From positions 186,001-250,000 of the forward strand of contig JASANG010004103.1 in the NCBI GenBank assembly GCA_030248215.1: a stretch of 64,000 bases of DNA. Direction: 5' to 3'. The stretch is from Enoplolaimus lenunculus. Its lineage: Eukaryota > Nematoda > Enoplea > Enoplida > Thoracostomopsidae. Under the pieces are notes generated by a model, which saw only the letters and a list, made by a program, of their open reading frames with translations, did not search any database and had not been told where the DNA came from. Every line of letters starts with the position of its first letter. Position 1 is the stretch's first letter. Below, one piece after another: positions 14,001 to 25,900 of this stretch. Position numbers and translations under genes: made by a program.

Positions 14001-16026
14001 AACAGTTTTGACGTCAGACGGCTTGTTGTACTATTAATGCACTTTAGGGGACATCAAGAAGTTTGGCTGTCTCACTTTTGCTTTTTAATGTTCCGCATAT
14101 CTTATAAATGGAAACAATATTAAGCTGCAAAGTCAATTTAACTAGTTTGCAGAAGTCTTGTGGCCGGAAATCGATTGAGGATTAGCTCGCTCGGTTCATG
14201 GATGCAGTATATACATCGATAGATATATAATGGTTATTTTTTGGATATAATTGCCGAAATAGGCGTACGCGTAGAAAAATCAGAGATTGTCCATTGCGAA
14301 ATCCAACAACCTTGCTACATACTCATATAAAACTCACCTTCGGATAGTATAAACTTACATACATATGCGTTAAAAACACTGCACTTGTCGTGCGGCGCCC
14401 GACGGCGACGAAATTCAAGGAAAATTTCAGTTGAACAATTGATATTGGTGCCATACAGTAATTTCATGTGGTTGCTGTACAGTGCCGCAAGACATTAAAA
14501 TAGTTAAAAACTATAGAGCCGCCCTAAAGATACCCTGCGCGTATTGTACTATCCTGCCTTCTTCACAGCTTGAAAATTTTCGCCGGGGGGCGTTTCCTGG
14601 GGGCCCCATGAGTTTCCTGGGGTCAGCTGATTTTGCTGGGGGGCAGTTTTCCTGGGGCCCCCCAGGTGATCTGGGGGGTCAGGCTTAAAATTTTGCAAAC
14701 CGACATTTCGGACCATTTTTTTTCATTCTAGACCGTGTTTCCAACTCAACTGAAGATTACTCATCGCTCAACATGACAAAAATTTCTCGCAAACGCTAAT
14801 AACAATAATTTTAACTATTACTGACAACTTAACCAGAAGTTGAAAGAAGCACAATTATATAAAATATAGATAATCTATAATTGAAACTGTGATTAATATA
14901 TATTTCATATATTAGTCACAGCTTCAGTTCTTCATAATGGCTCAGGCGGGTTGAACTTGCTGCTGCAAGGTACTTTCGAATGCTGTATGCCCTGCTGGGG
15001 GGCGGCCGAAAATTCACCGGGGGGCCTTTCCGGGGGGCAGCAAAATTTTCGCCGGGGGGAAATGAAAATTTCGAAAAGTGCTGCCCCACGCCCCCCACTG
15101 TGGACAACCAGCTATCTATGTCACATATACCCTCAAAGATGAAATGTGGTCGGGAAATAGGGCAACGTGCAATAGCACAATACATTTTGTAAAGCACAAT
15201 TTTTGCTAATTTGATATCTTTGTCGAAAGGGTTAGGGTGACGCTGTATTTTTGACAGCGTCCAGCAACCACGTGTATTAGTGCATGGCACAGCGTATCAT
15301 TTTGTAAACTAAAATTTTTTGATTTCCGGCTCTGGACGGCACCGCACGACAAGTATTGCGCCATCCTTATCGACTTTTGAATATGTAGTATACTGTTGAC
15401 ACTGTTGTGTTGATAGAATTTTGTTCTGTTTTAGTTTGGGTGACGGCATATCATATCCGGTCAGAACTTATGATATTGAATGCGATAATTTGCTGGAACC
15501 ACGTACGCGTCATTTCAGTGATTATGATTCAAGTGATGAAGGTTAGTAATTTATACAATTATTGTTTTAAATTTGTTAGTTTCTAGCTTGTGTGCTTTCA
15601 TAAATTTATTGGTAATGACATTTTTGGTGTGCCTAAAAGGCTCAAAAAGCATAGCGCCAACTTTATAATGACGCTATACTCTTTGACTTTTTAATGCCGT
15701 ACTGCAATGTGCGGCAAAACACATGAATTTCTATGTGACACCGCATACAAGTATTCGTGGACAAAATCTTTTTAACATTCGGCGCCAGACGTCTCCGCAC
15801 GACAAGTATTGCGCCACCCAAATGTGGCGCTATACTTTTGGTAACGTCTATCTATTGCAGTCGGGCGTCGTCCGTCACCGTCCGTTATTATATTATACAC
15901 GATTTACTCACGTACGATACAGTATAACGACTGATGAGTGCCACCCTAACCCTAACTCTTGTTGTTTTAGGCGGCGAAACATCAACATTTGTGGCAAATG
16001 GAACACCACCTCATTTAATGTCCTGA
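5026..16026 (+). CDS. ZDHHC2/15-like protein S-palmitoyltransferase with alternative last exons
   Basis: Integral membrane enzyme that attaches palmitate to cysteines of target proteins via its Asp-His-His-Cys active site. Exons: 5026-5155, 6316-6342, 7560-7677, 7823-7892, 8262-8294, 8835-8955, 9802-9937, 10262-10388, then either 12310-13015 or 15435-15541 plus 15971-16026. The first exon gives an N-terminal membrane helix ending [12 protein letters not shown], very like ZDHHC15. The cysteine-rich domain reads [20 protein letters not shown], then [20 protein letters not shown]. Membrane helices follow in 8835-8955 and 9802-9937; the TTxE motif follows as AKNRTTLEAF, and the conserved NxFGD motif appears as [17 protein letters not shown]. 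Reading frame is kept at all listed junctions except between 6342 and 7560. The exon for the second membrane helix (W-x-Y-W region, phase 1 to phase 0) was not found there. Confidence 0.92.
5477..5816 (+). mobile_element. hAT-like MITE, CAGGGTGCAACCGG family, left end truncated
   Basis: It has the same body as the intact copy at 10434-10812: iterated TTCCGGTTCCGG, GCCACTTGTACTCCGAATAT and ATTCCGGTTGCACCC. The left CAGGGTGCAACC end is missing and the right end is mutated. It lies in the first intron of the palmitoyltransferase gene. Confidence 0.8.
6010..6095. mobile_element. GGTCTCGGT palindromic element, short copy
   Basis: Dense alternating GGTCTCGGT and ACCGAGACC motifs form a foldback between about 6018 and 6093. 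The motif recurs at 17160-17510 and 20050-20262, each time near an end of an AT-rich block. It is likely a decayed inverted-repeat transposon family; exact ends were not resolved. Confidence 0.5.
9302..9697. mobile_element. Foldback element with about 85-bp inverted repeats (TGTGCAAAAA-x-TATCG)
   Basis: The left arm (from 9307) has ATAGCATGCAAACTGACTGC and ATAATCGACAATTTTT. The right arm, read in reverse, matches it over about 85 bases with a few mismatches (AATTGTCGATTCTTTG, ACTTTTTGCACA, AATCAGTTGGAATGCTATCT). It lies in an intron of the palmitoyltransferase gene. Related half copies are at 13270-13400 and 16265-16400. Confidence 0.65.
10434..10812 (+). mobile_element. Intact hAT-like MITE with 8-bp target-site duplication
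   Basis: A 379-bp element begins CAGGGTGCAACCGGAATTCC and ends GAATT-type repeat then CCGGTTGCACCCTG. Its terminal inverted repeats are about 17 bp. It is flanked on both sides by ATTGTGTT (10426-10433 and 10813-10820), a perfect 8-bp duplication. CAGGG ends with 8-bp duplications are the mark of the hAT superfamily. The interior has no transposase. Best-preserved copy in the window. Confidence 0.92.
12310..13015 (+). CDS. Palmitoyltransferase alternative last exon 1 (long tail)
   Basis: Acceptor TTTGTTGCAG and phase 2 entry give [19 protein letters not shown], followed by about 215 residues rich in Ser, Thr, Gly and His, ending at a TGA. The tail is cytosolic in this enzyme family and low in complexity; no domain is recognised in it. 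It begins with the same SLGDG-x-SYP motif as the exon at 15435. Confidence 0.8.
14554..15111 (+). mobile_element. Complete inverted-repeat transposon with 5-bp target-site duplication CTATC
   Basis: It begins CTGCCTTCTTCACAGC and ends CTGTGGACAACCAG, a slightly mutated pair of the family repeat. CTATC flanks both sides (14549-14553 and 15112-15116). C/G-rich subterminal blocks (CGCCGGGGGG) surround an AT-rich centre shared with 60109-60895. It has no coding capacity. Confidence 0.88.
15343..15380. repeat. Dispersed CCGCACGACAAGTATTGCGCC motif
   Basis: The motif ACCGCACGACAAGTATTGCG here recurs at about 15806-15830 as TCCGCACGACAAGTATTGCG, and in the other orientation (ACTTGTCGTGCG) at about 14379 and 21248. 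At 15650-15860 it accompanies repeated GCGCTATACT motifs. These look like ends of one inverted-repeat family. Confidence 0.45.
15435..16026 (+). CDS. Palmitoyltransferase alternative last exons 2a and 2b (short tail)
   Basis: Exon 15435-15541 (acceptor TCTGTTTTAG, donor GGTTAGT) encodes [20 protein letters not shown] and an acidic stretch ending YDSSDE. Exon 15971-16026 continues in phase as [18 protein letters not shown] and stops. Entry phase equals that of 12310-13015, so the two are interchangeable ends of one protein. The short form has about 54 residues after the splice, against about 235 in the long form. Confidence 0.75.
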
Positions 16027-16264
16027 ATATTGTAAAATTATGTTATAGTTTCAATGTTTGTATGCAATTCGTTTTCGTATCATTTAGTCTGTAATGGTAA
16101 GTATAGTGAGGTAGTAGGCTTTGAATGATCGCTAAAGTATAAAGTATACGCAGGCTTTTAGCGTGAGTATGTGGGCTCGAAATTTGGTCAGCGTTTCAGC
16201 TGTTGTATTGATTGTTTCCAATATAAACAAGAAACAGCATATATGTCGTAGGCCAATCTGCTAT

Positions 16265-16700
16265 TCCGGCCAAAATCGGCACTTTACGTGAGTATCGGCA
16301 TTGGCGCTGCAAAAAATGCCGATTCTTTGCTGATACTTTTTACATAATCAGCCAGTTGGAATTATGTCACTTTCAATTCTTGGCGCATATCAGTGTGTCT
16401 GATTAGGGAAACTGTTATCTCTCGCGTCTGTGTTCGAATAATAATGGAAATAAATCGTTCTCGTAAAATTAAAATCGTTTATCGTCGGGGTTTATGTCTT
16501 CACACAATGAAGCACGTAATGTAGTATCCTATCTGTTTACTAAGCATGATGTACTAAAGTGGGGATCGGCATTGGATAGGCATCAGCAAAATTTCAAAAT
16601 AAGAATCTGGATTGGCCAAAATTTTGTTATCGTCACATGCCTATTTGCCACTATGTTGACCAGTATAATCTTATATTGCATTTTTAAACCGAAAATCAAG
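16265..16700 (+). repeat. Half copy of the foldback family plus a flank shared with 13270-13560
   Basis: It contains CGTGAGTATCGGCATTGGC, GCCGATTCTTTGCTGATAC and GCCAGTTGGAAT, matching the right arm of 9302-9697. Beyond that, AAATCGTTCTCGTAAAATTA matches the sequence near 13465. The 13270-13500 and 16265-16490 segments therefore share a longer unit. Confidence 0.5.
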
Positions 16701-17159
16701 TAATATGTAGTTAATCAACACGATGATTTCGAGCAGCATTCTCAATACTGTGCATAACACTTAGCAACAGTTAGTGAGCGGTTTTTAATCAAGCGAAGAG
16801 CAAATAGGTGCTAACAGTTACACGCATCGCGCATTTGAGTATATGATAATGCGATATATGTTGTTTCTGTATATCTGTTGTCCACGCTAATGCAATTTCT
16901 GGCCTCTGTTACCGATTGTAAAAAATAAAACACATAAAATTGTTAGAGTTTAGACGATATAATTATTCCATGTGTAACGTTGACTTTTGTAGTTGAAAAT
17001 TCCAAGTCTAAAGTTGATTCTGTTTGCCTCGTTCGTATAGTAACATGGGCCAATCTTTATGTTATTTTCAGTGTAGATATATAATATAGATTGATTGTTG
17101 TATTGGTGTTGTTTTCAAAGTTTGTTGAAATAGCAACAGTGGTTTTGAATGTATTGCAG

Positions 17160-17512
17160 GAATGGGCGGCGTCTGTTAAAAACCGAGACCAAGGCCGGAC
17201 TGCCGAGACTGGCCAAGAATAGTCGATCTCGGTCAGTTTTTGGTCATCACCGAAAAAAATTGACATTTTTAAAATAAACTATTTCTAATGTTTTTTCGTA
17301 GTTTTTGTGTTTTTAACAATTTTTTGTATTTTTCATAGCTTTTTTGCGTTTTTCAGAATATCTGTTCGTATAATTATAGCGTAACTGTGAAATTTTGCAC
17401 TGTCACAAAAAATTTTTGTTCACCCATCATTTACTTCAACAATACAGTCATACATTTGCTGAATCCTCGACTTCTGGTCTCGGTTCCAAATTACCGAGAC
17501 TCAAAAACTGGC
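17160..17512. mobile_element. GGTCTCGGT inverted-repeat element, long copy
   Basis: The left side has ACCGAGACCAAGGCCGG and CGATCTCGGTCAG; the right side has GGTCTCGGTTCC and ACCGAGACTC at about 17475-17504. The arms face each other around an AT-rich centre. No target-site duplication could be fixed. Confidence 0.5.
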
Positions 17513-17774
17513 ACCAAACCTACAATTTCATCGATTTCGAAACCATTGAGTGATTCGAACCTGTAGATAAACCTCAATATATTGATAAAAGTACTGTATA
17601 AAATTGAAACTGTACCCGTTTGGCTTTGGCATGTCGAAATATCAAGTGAAATATTAGCAAGAAACGTAAATTCTGTACTTTTAGTGTCACCCTGGTTGTT
17701 GATGTTCCACTTATACGAAAGCAACATGCATTGCCTGAACAATTGCTGACGTTTTTACGGCTGTTAAGTAGCCA

Positions 17775-17983
17775 CACTGCAAAAAATGGTGAGTCAAATT
17801 GACTCCCTCCGAAATAGGCTCTACGGGACTACACAAACTGAGTCAAATTCGACTCCGCCAGAGTCAAACGTGCGACTCATTGAGCCGAATCTGGCTCTGG
17901 CGGAGTCGAATTTGACTCAGTTTGTGTAGTCCCGTAGAGCCTATTTCGGAGAGAGTCAATTTGACTCACCATTTTTTGCAGTG
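17775..17983. mobile_element. Near-perfect palindromic MITE, GAGTCAAATTGACTC type
   Basis: The 209-bp element begins CACTGCAAAAAATGGTGAGT and ends with its reverse complement. The arms of about 95 bp are almost identical (CCGAAATAGGCTCTACGGGA, ACTACACAAACTGAGTCAAA) around a short loop near 17880. Flanks are CA on both sides. A second copy lies at 40398-40621. Confidence 0.88.
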
Positions 17984-19214
17984 CAAACATGACAAATATG
18001 TTTTCAGTCAGGAGTTAAGACTGCTTTTTTGCAATATTATTTATCCGGCTCATGTATAGGTCAAGGTTGGACGTTTTCCATGGGACAGCCTATGGACTAA
18101 TCCTAAGATTTAGACTATTTTTGCGTAGGTGTATAGGCTTATACTTACATTTAGGCTTATTAGTATGCTTATACAACTGACGCTTCTCTGATATGTACAT
18201 TGGCCGCTTATTCCCACGCTGAAGCAAAGGCTATGCGATGAGATTTATACTACTGCTATGGCCCTGTGCTATACATGGGCCAGCTAGCACAACATTTGCA
18301 ATTTATGTATTATACAGAATTGCTATATGTATATTTCAGCGGCACCTATAAGAAAGGCAAATTAGATATTGTTAGATCTTGGTTTTGTCATCTTGAATTT
18401 TTGTTGAAATCGATGTAAGTATGTCACTATTGCATCGTTTATTTATTGCCAAATATTCGTTCAAATAAAACTTTGTCTATTACGTTTTTTATCACTCTTT
18501 TAGTTCAAAGTGCGAGCGACTCTGATGTTATAGCGTGTAAGCATATGGCTCTGATTGTTGTAGGAACGTCAAAATGTTAAAAACTTCAATCCGCTGTTCT
18601 TTCTTTAAAATTTTAGACAGTCTGATGAACCTTAGCGTGCCTCAATTGTGTTGGCAAAAATTAAAACGTCTGACCTTTTAAGTTTTCTTTTCCTTTTTAA
18701 TCTGTTCGATTTCTTTATTTTTGCACCGTTTTAGTCTCAAGCGATTTATATCATTTGTTGGAGTTCATTTTGCGTTGCGGAATCAAATGAAAATGAATCC
18801 GGTACAACCGGAGGACTGCATTTGTATTGGGCAGTAAATAGAGTTCGATAGCCTGTAGAATTTTTGCTAGTGGTTTCGGATATTTTAGTACCTTGCATTT
18901 TCGTTTTGTGATCTTTCCAGCAGTTTTCGAAATTTGAATTCTGGAGATTTTTTAAAAAGATGCTTAAAGCGTACTTTTTTCGTGGTGAAGTCTTGGTCCC
19001 GGCTTGGCAAATCTTGACAATCGGCAACGGTATTTTTCTCCTCGGGTTCTATCATTTCAGTTACTTAAATAATAAAACTGCCGCGGTAAGGCGCAAGCTG
19101 GGTATAGAAATTTTTATTCTCACAGTTCTGGTTTGGTCACTGGAGAAAACGGGTTTTTTTCGTTTATTTCTAAGTGGTTTAAATTCAACAACATTCCGAA
19201 TTTAATACCGGGAC

Positions 19215-19390
19215 TCAATGGCGGATTCATGGGGGGCCACCCCGGCCGTGCCCCCCCCAACAGCATCTCGACAAAAATTATATAGCAATTTTATCGCAAT
19301 AGTTCGTGGTTTGTGTGTGGGTGAAAAAATTAGTTTATTACCTGTGAAATTTTGGCCCCACCCCATTTTGAAATCCTGGATCCGCCACTG
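19215..19390. mobile_element. Short hAT-like MITE, GGCGGATCCAGG ends, 8-bp TSD ACCGGGAC
   Basis: The left end CAATGGCGGATTCATGG and right end CCTGGATCCGCCACTG are inverted repeats. ACCGGGAC occurs on both flanks (19207-19214 and 19391-19398). There is no open reading frame of note. It sits about 360 bp upstream of paralogue A. Confidence 0.8.
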
Positions 19391-19747
19391 ACCGGGACCG
19401 AATACTGATGAAGCGCAGGATATTCCTAAGGAAGCGGAATTCCATTTGCACCCTTTAAAAGACGTCGGTTTTGATTAGTTTTGAATGTTGGCAAATCTTT
19501 CTTTATAAAATTAAGCTTTGATCAGCACCAGAAGCCCGGCTAAAAAGATTTTCGCACGAGCTAAGACATAAAAATGAAAAGGTTTGCACACGAAAGATGA
19601 CAAAGTGGCCCAGGGTTTTCGATCACCTGCTGCGCCCACGGATAAACCTATGCTTGGAATTAGGAATATGTCTATAAGCTTGTATGAGACACAGTTCTCA
19701 ACATCGGCGTTGCTTATTTTAGCTATTTTAATGATTAAAATAGCATT

Positions 19748-19916
19748 ATGGGAGTAGGTGACGATGAGTCGAATTTTTCTGACGATCAAGTTTTATCGAA
19801 TAACCTTGACGAGTTGTCGTTGGACGAGTTGAAAGCAAAATTGGCTGCGTTCGGTATTAATTGCGACGGAAGTCGCTGTGATATGATTAAAAGGCTGAAA
19901 GAATTGGAGAAACCTG
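19748..19916 (+). other. SAP domain exon of paralogue A
   Basis: Encodes LDELSLDELKAKLAAFGINC then DGSRCDMIKRLKELEK, a full helix-extended-helix SAP motif with the L-x-x-L-K-x-x-L-x-x-x-G-I spacing and the helix-2 D/M-IKRL pattern. SAP domains bind AT-rich DNA such as scaffold attachment regions. It is the first coding exon; the ATG at 19748 is the first in frame and is followed by an acidic leader. Confidence 0.9.
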
Positions 19917-22900
19917 GTATGTTTAGCTGGGAAAAGCTTTTGTTGTTTTAGCTGGTAATTTTAAAGTTAAATAAACCCTTTTTATGGTTTCTAATGATGT
20001 ATGATTTTAATGGCACTGAGAATCTTTTTCAAGCTGTTGTCCGGTACACACGCGGATGGGTGGTCTCGGTGTAAACCAGAGAGCGAGACGAATAAGTGTC
20101 GATTGCGGTTATCCTTGAGCGGTAGGCGAGAGCGATTTTTGCAATTTGCAAAAATAAAATTATCTAAGCGATGATTTTAACAATTTTACTGAAACACAAA
20201 ACCGAGGTTGATGCCAAGACCAGCTGAACACAGAGAGTTATTGAGACCGAAAACCCATTTTTGTGCATGGTGAAAATTTTGTTTTGTTTGTTGCAGGAAA
20301 CGGCCCTCCTAATTGTCGAAAAATTGCCGATGACTCAGAATCTGAAGACAATGAGTGTCAATCAGTTGAAAATGAAGATTTAAACGATGACTCAGTTGAC
20401 TCAAATGCTGTGATCAATGTCGGAGGATCACCCGAAGGTACATAAGTAGTAGTTATGTGTTAAGAAGATTTATCTTACAACAATTAGCTAGCCCAGGATG
20501 TGTCAAATACTTTAAAATATACAAAAGCAATACTCGAAACATAAATTGTGAAAAGAACTTGAGTTTCAACAAAATTTTTGAAACATTTTTTTGTATTTTT
20601 AAGCTCATTCTTCATATTTTGCTACAAAACCGCAAAAATTCTTGTTTCTGCGTTTTACACCGCCGGAACAGGAACAGGAACTGAATTATTGGTGGAGAAC
20701 AGGATTTTGGATTAATTTTTATTGAAACATTGCAATTGGTTGCACATTGCCCATACGAAGCAAAAGTATTGTGTTCGTTATATTGCCGCGGTACGACAAA
20801 TTGACATGCCGGTTAAAATAGACATGATGAATATTCTGAAAGGCCATAGGTGTTGGTTTTTACCATAGTAATTTGACTGGCGTTTGCTGGTAACTTAAAT
20901 TGTTGTGTTGAGAAAATAGGTGGTTCGCTAACGCGCGTACGGAGATTACTTCAATCTAAAGTTTCATATAATGCTCGTTCTTTGATTGTCCCTGAGCTTT
21001 ATAAATTAAGTTTTATATGTAGCGTAATAAGTATGCATTTTGTAATATTTTAGACCGTAAAAGTAATGAATCAGGTTCTGAAAGTGGCATTAACGGCACA
21101 TCACCGGATTCACCTTTACTTGATCCGGTGTCGCCTGAAGCGCCGTCAGACGATTGTGAAATGCGACCGAGAATTGTAAGTTTTAATTTGTGCCTTTATA
21201 AAATTAAGGGAAAAAGTGTTAGTTATCGTGGTAGGTTTAATGGTAACATTAGACTTGTCGTGCGCCGTACGTAACCGTATGGTATCGTATGTTAGCGGTC
21301 AACGTGCGATACCAAACGCTTGCGTACGCTGGTGCACGGCGCCGGACGACATGAAAATTTTAAAAAAGTACAACACCATACTAACACGGCCCATGTTACT
21401 TTAAGGGGCGTCCAGGTTTCTTGTGGGTCTATAAATGAGTAGGTATAGATTCTAGATTACATTTTTGCTTGGGCTTAGGCGTAGGAAATCCTTTTTGCAA
21501 CGCTTAGGCTTAGGCTTAGGAATACGCTATCTACTGTTACGCCCCTTAAAGTAACATTGGCCCTAACACGGAACAAATTTAAACTATATGTCATGCGCAA
21601 AATCTATTTTATGCCACTTTTTCTTTCACATTAGATCAAAATTTTGAATTGTGAACGGTACAATTAATGATAGGATGCAAAATTAAGAATGGTTTCGCTA
21701 AATTCTAAAGTCTTAGCTTGACATGATACATATATGAGGTGCTAAATCATGTGGATGTGGTCTAGAATTTATTAACAATCCTTTTTCTTTCGGGATATTT
21801 AATCATATATCTACGTTTAAGGCGGAAGAAGAGTCGTTGCGCGTTTACGATCAATCTGGTGCTGTCGTAGGTATGGAACAAGATATCATGACGTCAACAC
21901 ATGTAGAATCGTCAGACGGTAAGTTGATTTGAATTAACGAACCACCTGTTGTGACCACCCTCAGGCGGTGACTCCTGTATTTGCTCGCGGCAACCTTCAA
22001 AGGAATATACATGTGTTGTATATACAAAAAAATGTTTTTGAAAGCGTTTGTAAAATAGAAAATTCTGGGCTACAATTTAACCTTTAAAGATGCTCTAGTT
22101 TTTATGTCATTGTTTGCGTGTACATGCCAAGCAGGCACACTTTGTATGGTCATACTCTAATGATCAAAAATTAATTGCAATGACAATTTTCTAAACTTGA
22201 TAATTTTAGTTCGTTGGCTTGCATGCTAAGGTACATTAGCTTAAAAGCTGCTGTATATGCTCTCTAGCTGGGCATTTGTTCAGCCAATTTGTAGCTCTAC
22301 AGCCCAACGGCACCTTGCTGTCCACTGCACCTAGTGTACGACTGCAGTTTTGGCGGTCCGTTTGTAGCATTTCACGCAGCTTTGCTTACTATAAGCCATA
22401 CCGAAGGCCAGTTTTAAGATGTGGAGTAGGCCGTAAGTTTATTTGCAACTTTGCGTACAAAAGCTACGCCAAAACGATTCATTTTTGTTAATTGTACACT
22501 GTTTTAAACCTGGCAGAAGTTGCAACCATGCTGTGAAAAACAACAGTTTTAGGTATTGTCTACGTAGAATAAGTTTACACGTCGTATTACACTGATAAAC
22601 AGATTTATATAATTTCTAAGTACATGACGCCAGGGGCATAGGTTACCAACTCAGAAGTTTCTAAAAGCTTAAATGAAAACGCAACGGATGTTTCGAGTTT
22701 TCGAGAACTGCAGCCGTGAATTGTTTATTTTCATAGCGGTCGTGATTGAAGTCAATAGTTATGCTTTATTTGGACATATCTTTCAAATTTCACTAAGAAA
22801 AATCAATTCCGTGAGATAATACTGTTTGTTAAACTAGCGCTGATCGTATATTTGGCTATCCGCCAAATTACTTGTTACTGTTAGTTTAATCGATATCGAG

Positions 22901-25900
22901 CGGTTTGGTGCCTTAGTTAGTGAACACTTTTGAATTTTATAACCCAAATGCGAGTTTGAAACCCCGCGATAATTAAGTCTTTACCAAAATCCGTTCAGTA
23001 TTCTTTACGCCCCCTGCAGACAAAGCATACGCAGAGCTCAATTCCGAGTTTCATTTCGCTTAATAACGTTTTTTGATTTTGCCACCGAACGTCTTTCATC
23101 AAAAAAACTGCAAAAAATTTCTTTTGTTAATTTTTAGATACGTATGCGGACGCGCTTCGTCGCCTTGGAGTAACCGTAGTGCACGGTCGTCGCTATCAGT
23201 CAACGTTCTTGCTGAGCCCGTTTGATCAGTCACAGATTGTCATTGACGAAAAATGTTACCGTAGCGTTATTCATTATGTTTGTCAAGCGAAACTCGAACA
23301 GTGGCCCGATATTTGTTGTGATCCGACCGATTCTTCAGCAGGTGAAGCAAAAGTGTCCCAAATTAGTTTTGACTTTTTCCTGTATATAAAGCAAGATTAA
23401 TAAATTGAAAAAAAATTGATAAAGTTAATAGAACTTTCTAAAATAATAGTTTAATCCAAATTTTTAAAATTGGCTGAGGTAGGGACATGGTGCTTATAAT
23501 GAATTCCGTGAAATATTTTTAAACTATGTATTTTTGTTTTAAAATATAATCATGTGTAAGTTTACTTAATAAATCGTGTCTTATAAATACATATATTGCA
23601 AAGTGTTGTTTCAGGTGATTTAACATGGTTGGGAGATTCGAGTATTGCACGACTAAAACAGTTCTCGTACCGATTTCAGGATGCAATTGCTTCGGGGGCG
23701 ATAATCAAGGTAACGGTTCGTTCTACAGACGGCTTTTGGGTTTGGTTCTTCGTGTCAATGGGTTTTCTAACAATTTTTGCAAGTCGTGTACTTTTGAAGT
23801 AGCATTCTTATGTCTATTTGTGTATTGTTATAACGCAAACCTTTTAAATGGATAATCGTATTCTAAATTAATTACTTGGCGTTATTGGAATATTTCTTTT
23901 TAATAATAGTAGTAATTGTTCTATTAATTCGCAAGCTACAGGAGCTCCCGCTATGAGCGTATTTCATTGATATCTAAACATATAGTGTGCTAACTTTTTT
24001 ATGATTTTATAGGCTGATTATGAGTATTGGTGTGAAAACGTTTTACTTGAAAAACTCAGGGATATTTATTTGATGAAAATGGCACAGTATCGAATGATGA
24101 AAGACTGTCTTCTTGAAACCGGGCGGACGTATATTGCATTTGCGCAAAGCGCTGAGAAAATGCTAGGGGTAAGCTAGCGGTACAACATATATTATGCCGG
24201 CAGAAATTCTTTATTTTACAGGCACCGATTTTAGGTGCGATATGCTTTCGTTCGCGAACAGTGTTACTTTGTCGATATCAATGAAGAAATTAATAAATCA
24301 CCTTTCTGCTCAACTGAAATCAAAAATGGAAACGTAATTTTCTGTGGCCGCCCGTACAATATGGTATTCCGTCGTTTGCAGTGGCGTAAAACAAATAGTT
24401 GCTAAAGCTGTTTGAGCAATATCATGTGGATTATTCCCTATTCTGTCGCATTTCAGATCGATATGAGTGCGAAAGATTTCTACCGGTGGTTGTCAGACAA
24501 CAACTATAATGGCCAATATCTTAAAGTGTGGATTGAACATCCTGCAATTGGACCTGATGAATTGGGCAAAAATATGATTGGCAAAGTGCTGATGGAGATA
24601 CGTGATGCGATTCGAAAAGTGTTGGGTACGGTTTTTTTGCTTATGACTCGGAATTGCTAACTCTTTTTAACATAAGAAGTGCTAGTGTATGTAGTTTTAA
24701 ACTCTCAGCAGTTGGGGTTATTGTTCTAAACTGAAGTTTAAGGTTAAATCTATGAAAAATGGTTTAGAAAACTCGATAATCACCAGTCTACGTAAAAAGA
24801 TGTTTTCGCATTTTGTTGTGTTACTGCGGTACTTTCATGTGCGCGTTTATAAAAGTAAATTTTTGAAATGTTTGCGATCTATTACAGCTGAAACAGAAAG
24901 TGCCGAAAACCAAGAAGTGTGCGCGACGCAATCCTCTGAAGGCGTAGAACAACCGGACGTAGTTGCAGAAGCTCCAATGTCTCCAACACCGGATGATAAC
25001 GAGGAAGACGCGTCAACGCACCAGGTATTTTGGAAACTATAATGAAAGCCTCAAAGCGGAGCTAATGGCAAGGTTGATTTGTCTAATGGCAGCAACCAGG
25101 TTGCGACTGGATATCCGGTTCCGGAATTCCTATCCTGCAAAAACATGTGTATTAAAAGGAAACTTGCTTCGAAATTTTTGAAGAACGTCAGCCCTTTTTT
25201 CCAAACTGTTACCAGGATCCCTGACCATTTATAGTAAATTGCATTCCGCAAACTAACCCATAATGGCGTTACAGGAAGATCATCCGAAATCGCCAGACGA
25301 TGAGGCACGAAGCATGTCACCGGATGAAATTGAAGAACGTGATGGAATGATGATTATTGACGGTAAGTGATAGGGTCTAATAGCATATCAGTTTTTCGCC
25401 TTTGAATTTCTTGTTGCTGGTCGGTTTGATGTCAGTTTTGTATGAGTAAACGTTGCGTATGTTTTAAAAACGGCGCACAGCGGAGTACCTCGCATTAAAA
25501 TAATATCATTTGTGGTTCAACCACTGAACATGTGAATTTTTTAATATTGGAACTTAACGTTTGTTATTCCAAAAATTATACAGGTTCATATGTATAACAG
25601 CGTCTTCGAACAATTTGGAAATGTAGAAAAATGTGATGAAATTTTGCTTTGTTTTTCAGATACAGAAGATTTTGACGGCGATCCAAATGCTGAGAGTCGT
25701 GAAAATTCACCAGATGAAACAAACGAAGTTCAACATGACGGGTTTACTGGTGACGAGCAGTGTAACAGTCCAACACTTTACGAGGATGATAAAGGTAATT
25801 GTAGCGTACATTTTGAAAAGCATCATCAGTTAAGTACAAATTTGTTCGTTGATAACCCTAGGTTGAGATAGGTATTTACTATATACTTTATCTGCTGTAT

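Larger units (their letters stand above)
13016..15434. other. Region between the alternative last exons, repeat-rich
   Basis: It holds a half copy of the foldback family (13270-13400), iterated CCGAATCC motifs ending GCCACCCTG (13540-13606), an ACTTGTCGTGCGGCGCC motif (14379), and a complete transposon at 14554-15111. No coding exon was recognised. Confidence 0.5.

Noticed and set aside
18960-19205. 81-codon hydrophobic open frame upstream of paralogue A
   Set aside because: No relatives recognised and no splice signals; lies in AT-rich flank next to a MITE.
21474-21520. Interstitial telomere (TTAGGC repeats)
   Set aside because: Only about three units, inside a defined MITE with target-site duplications.
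22276-22491. 71-codon open frame in intron 4 of paralogue A
   Set aside because: No compatible splice sites and no family recognised; probably chance or an old repeat.
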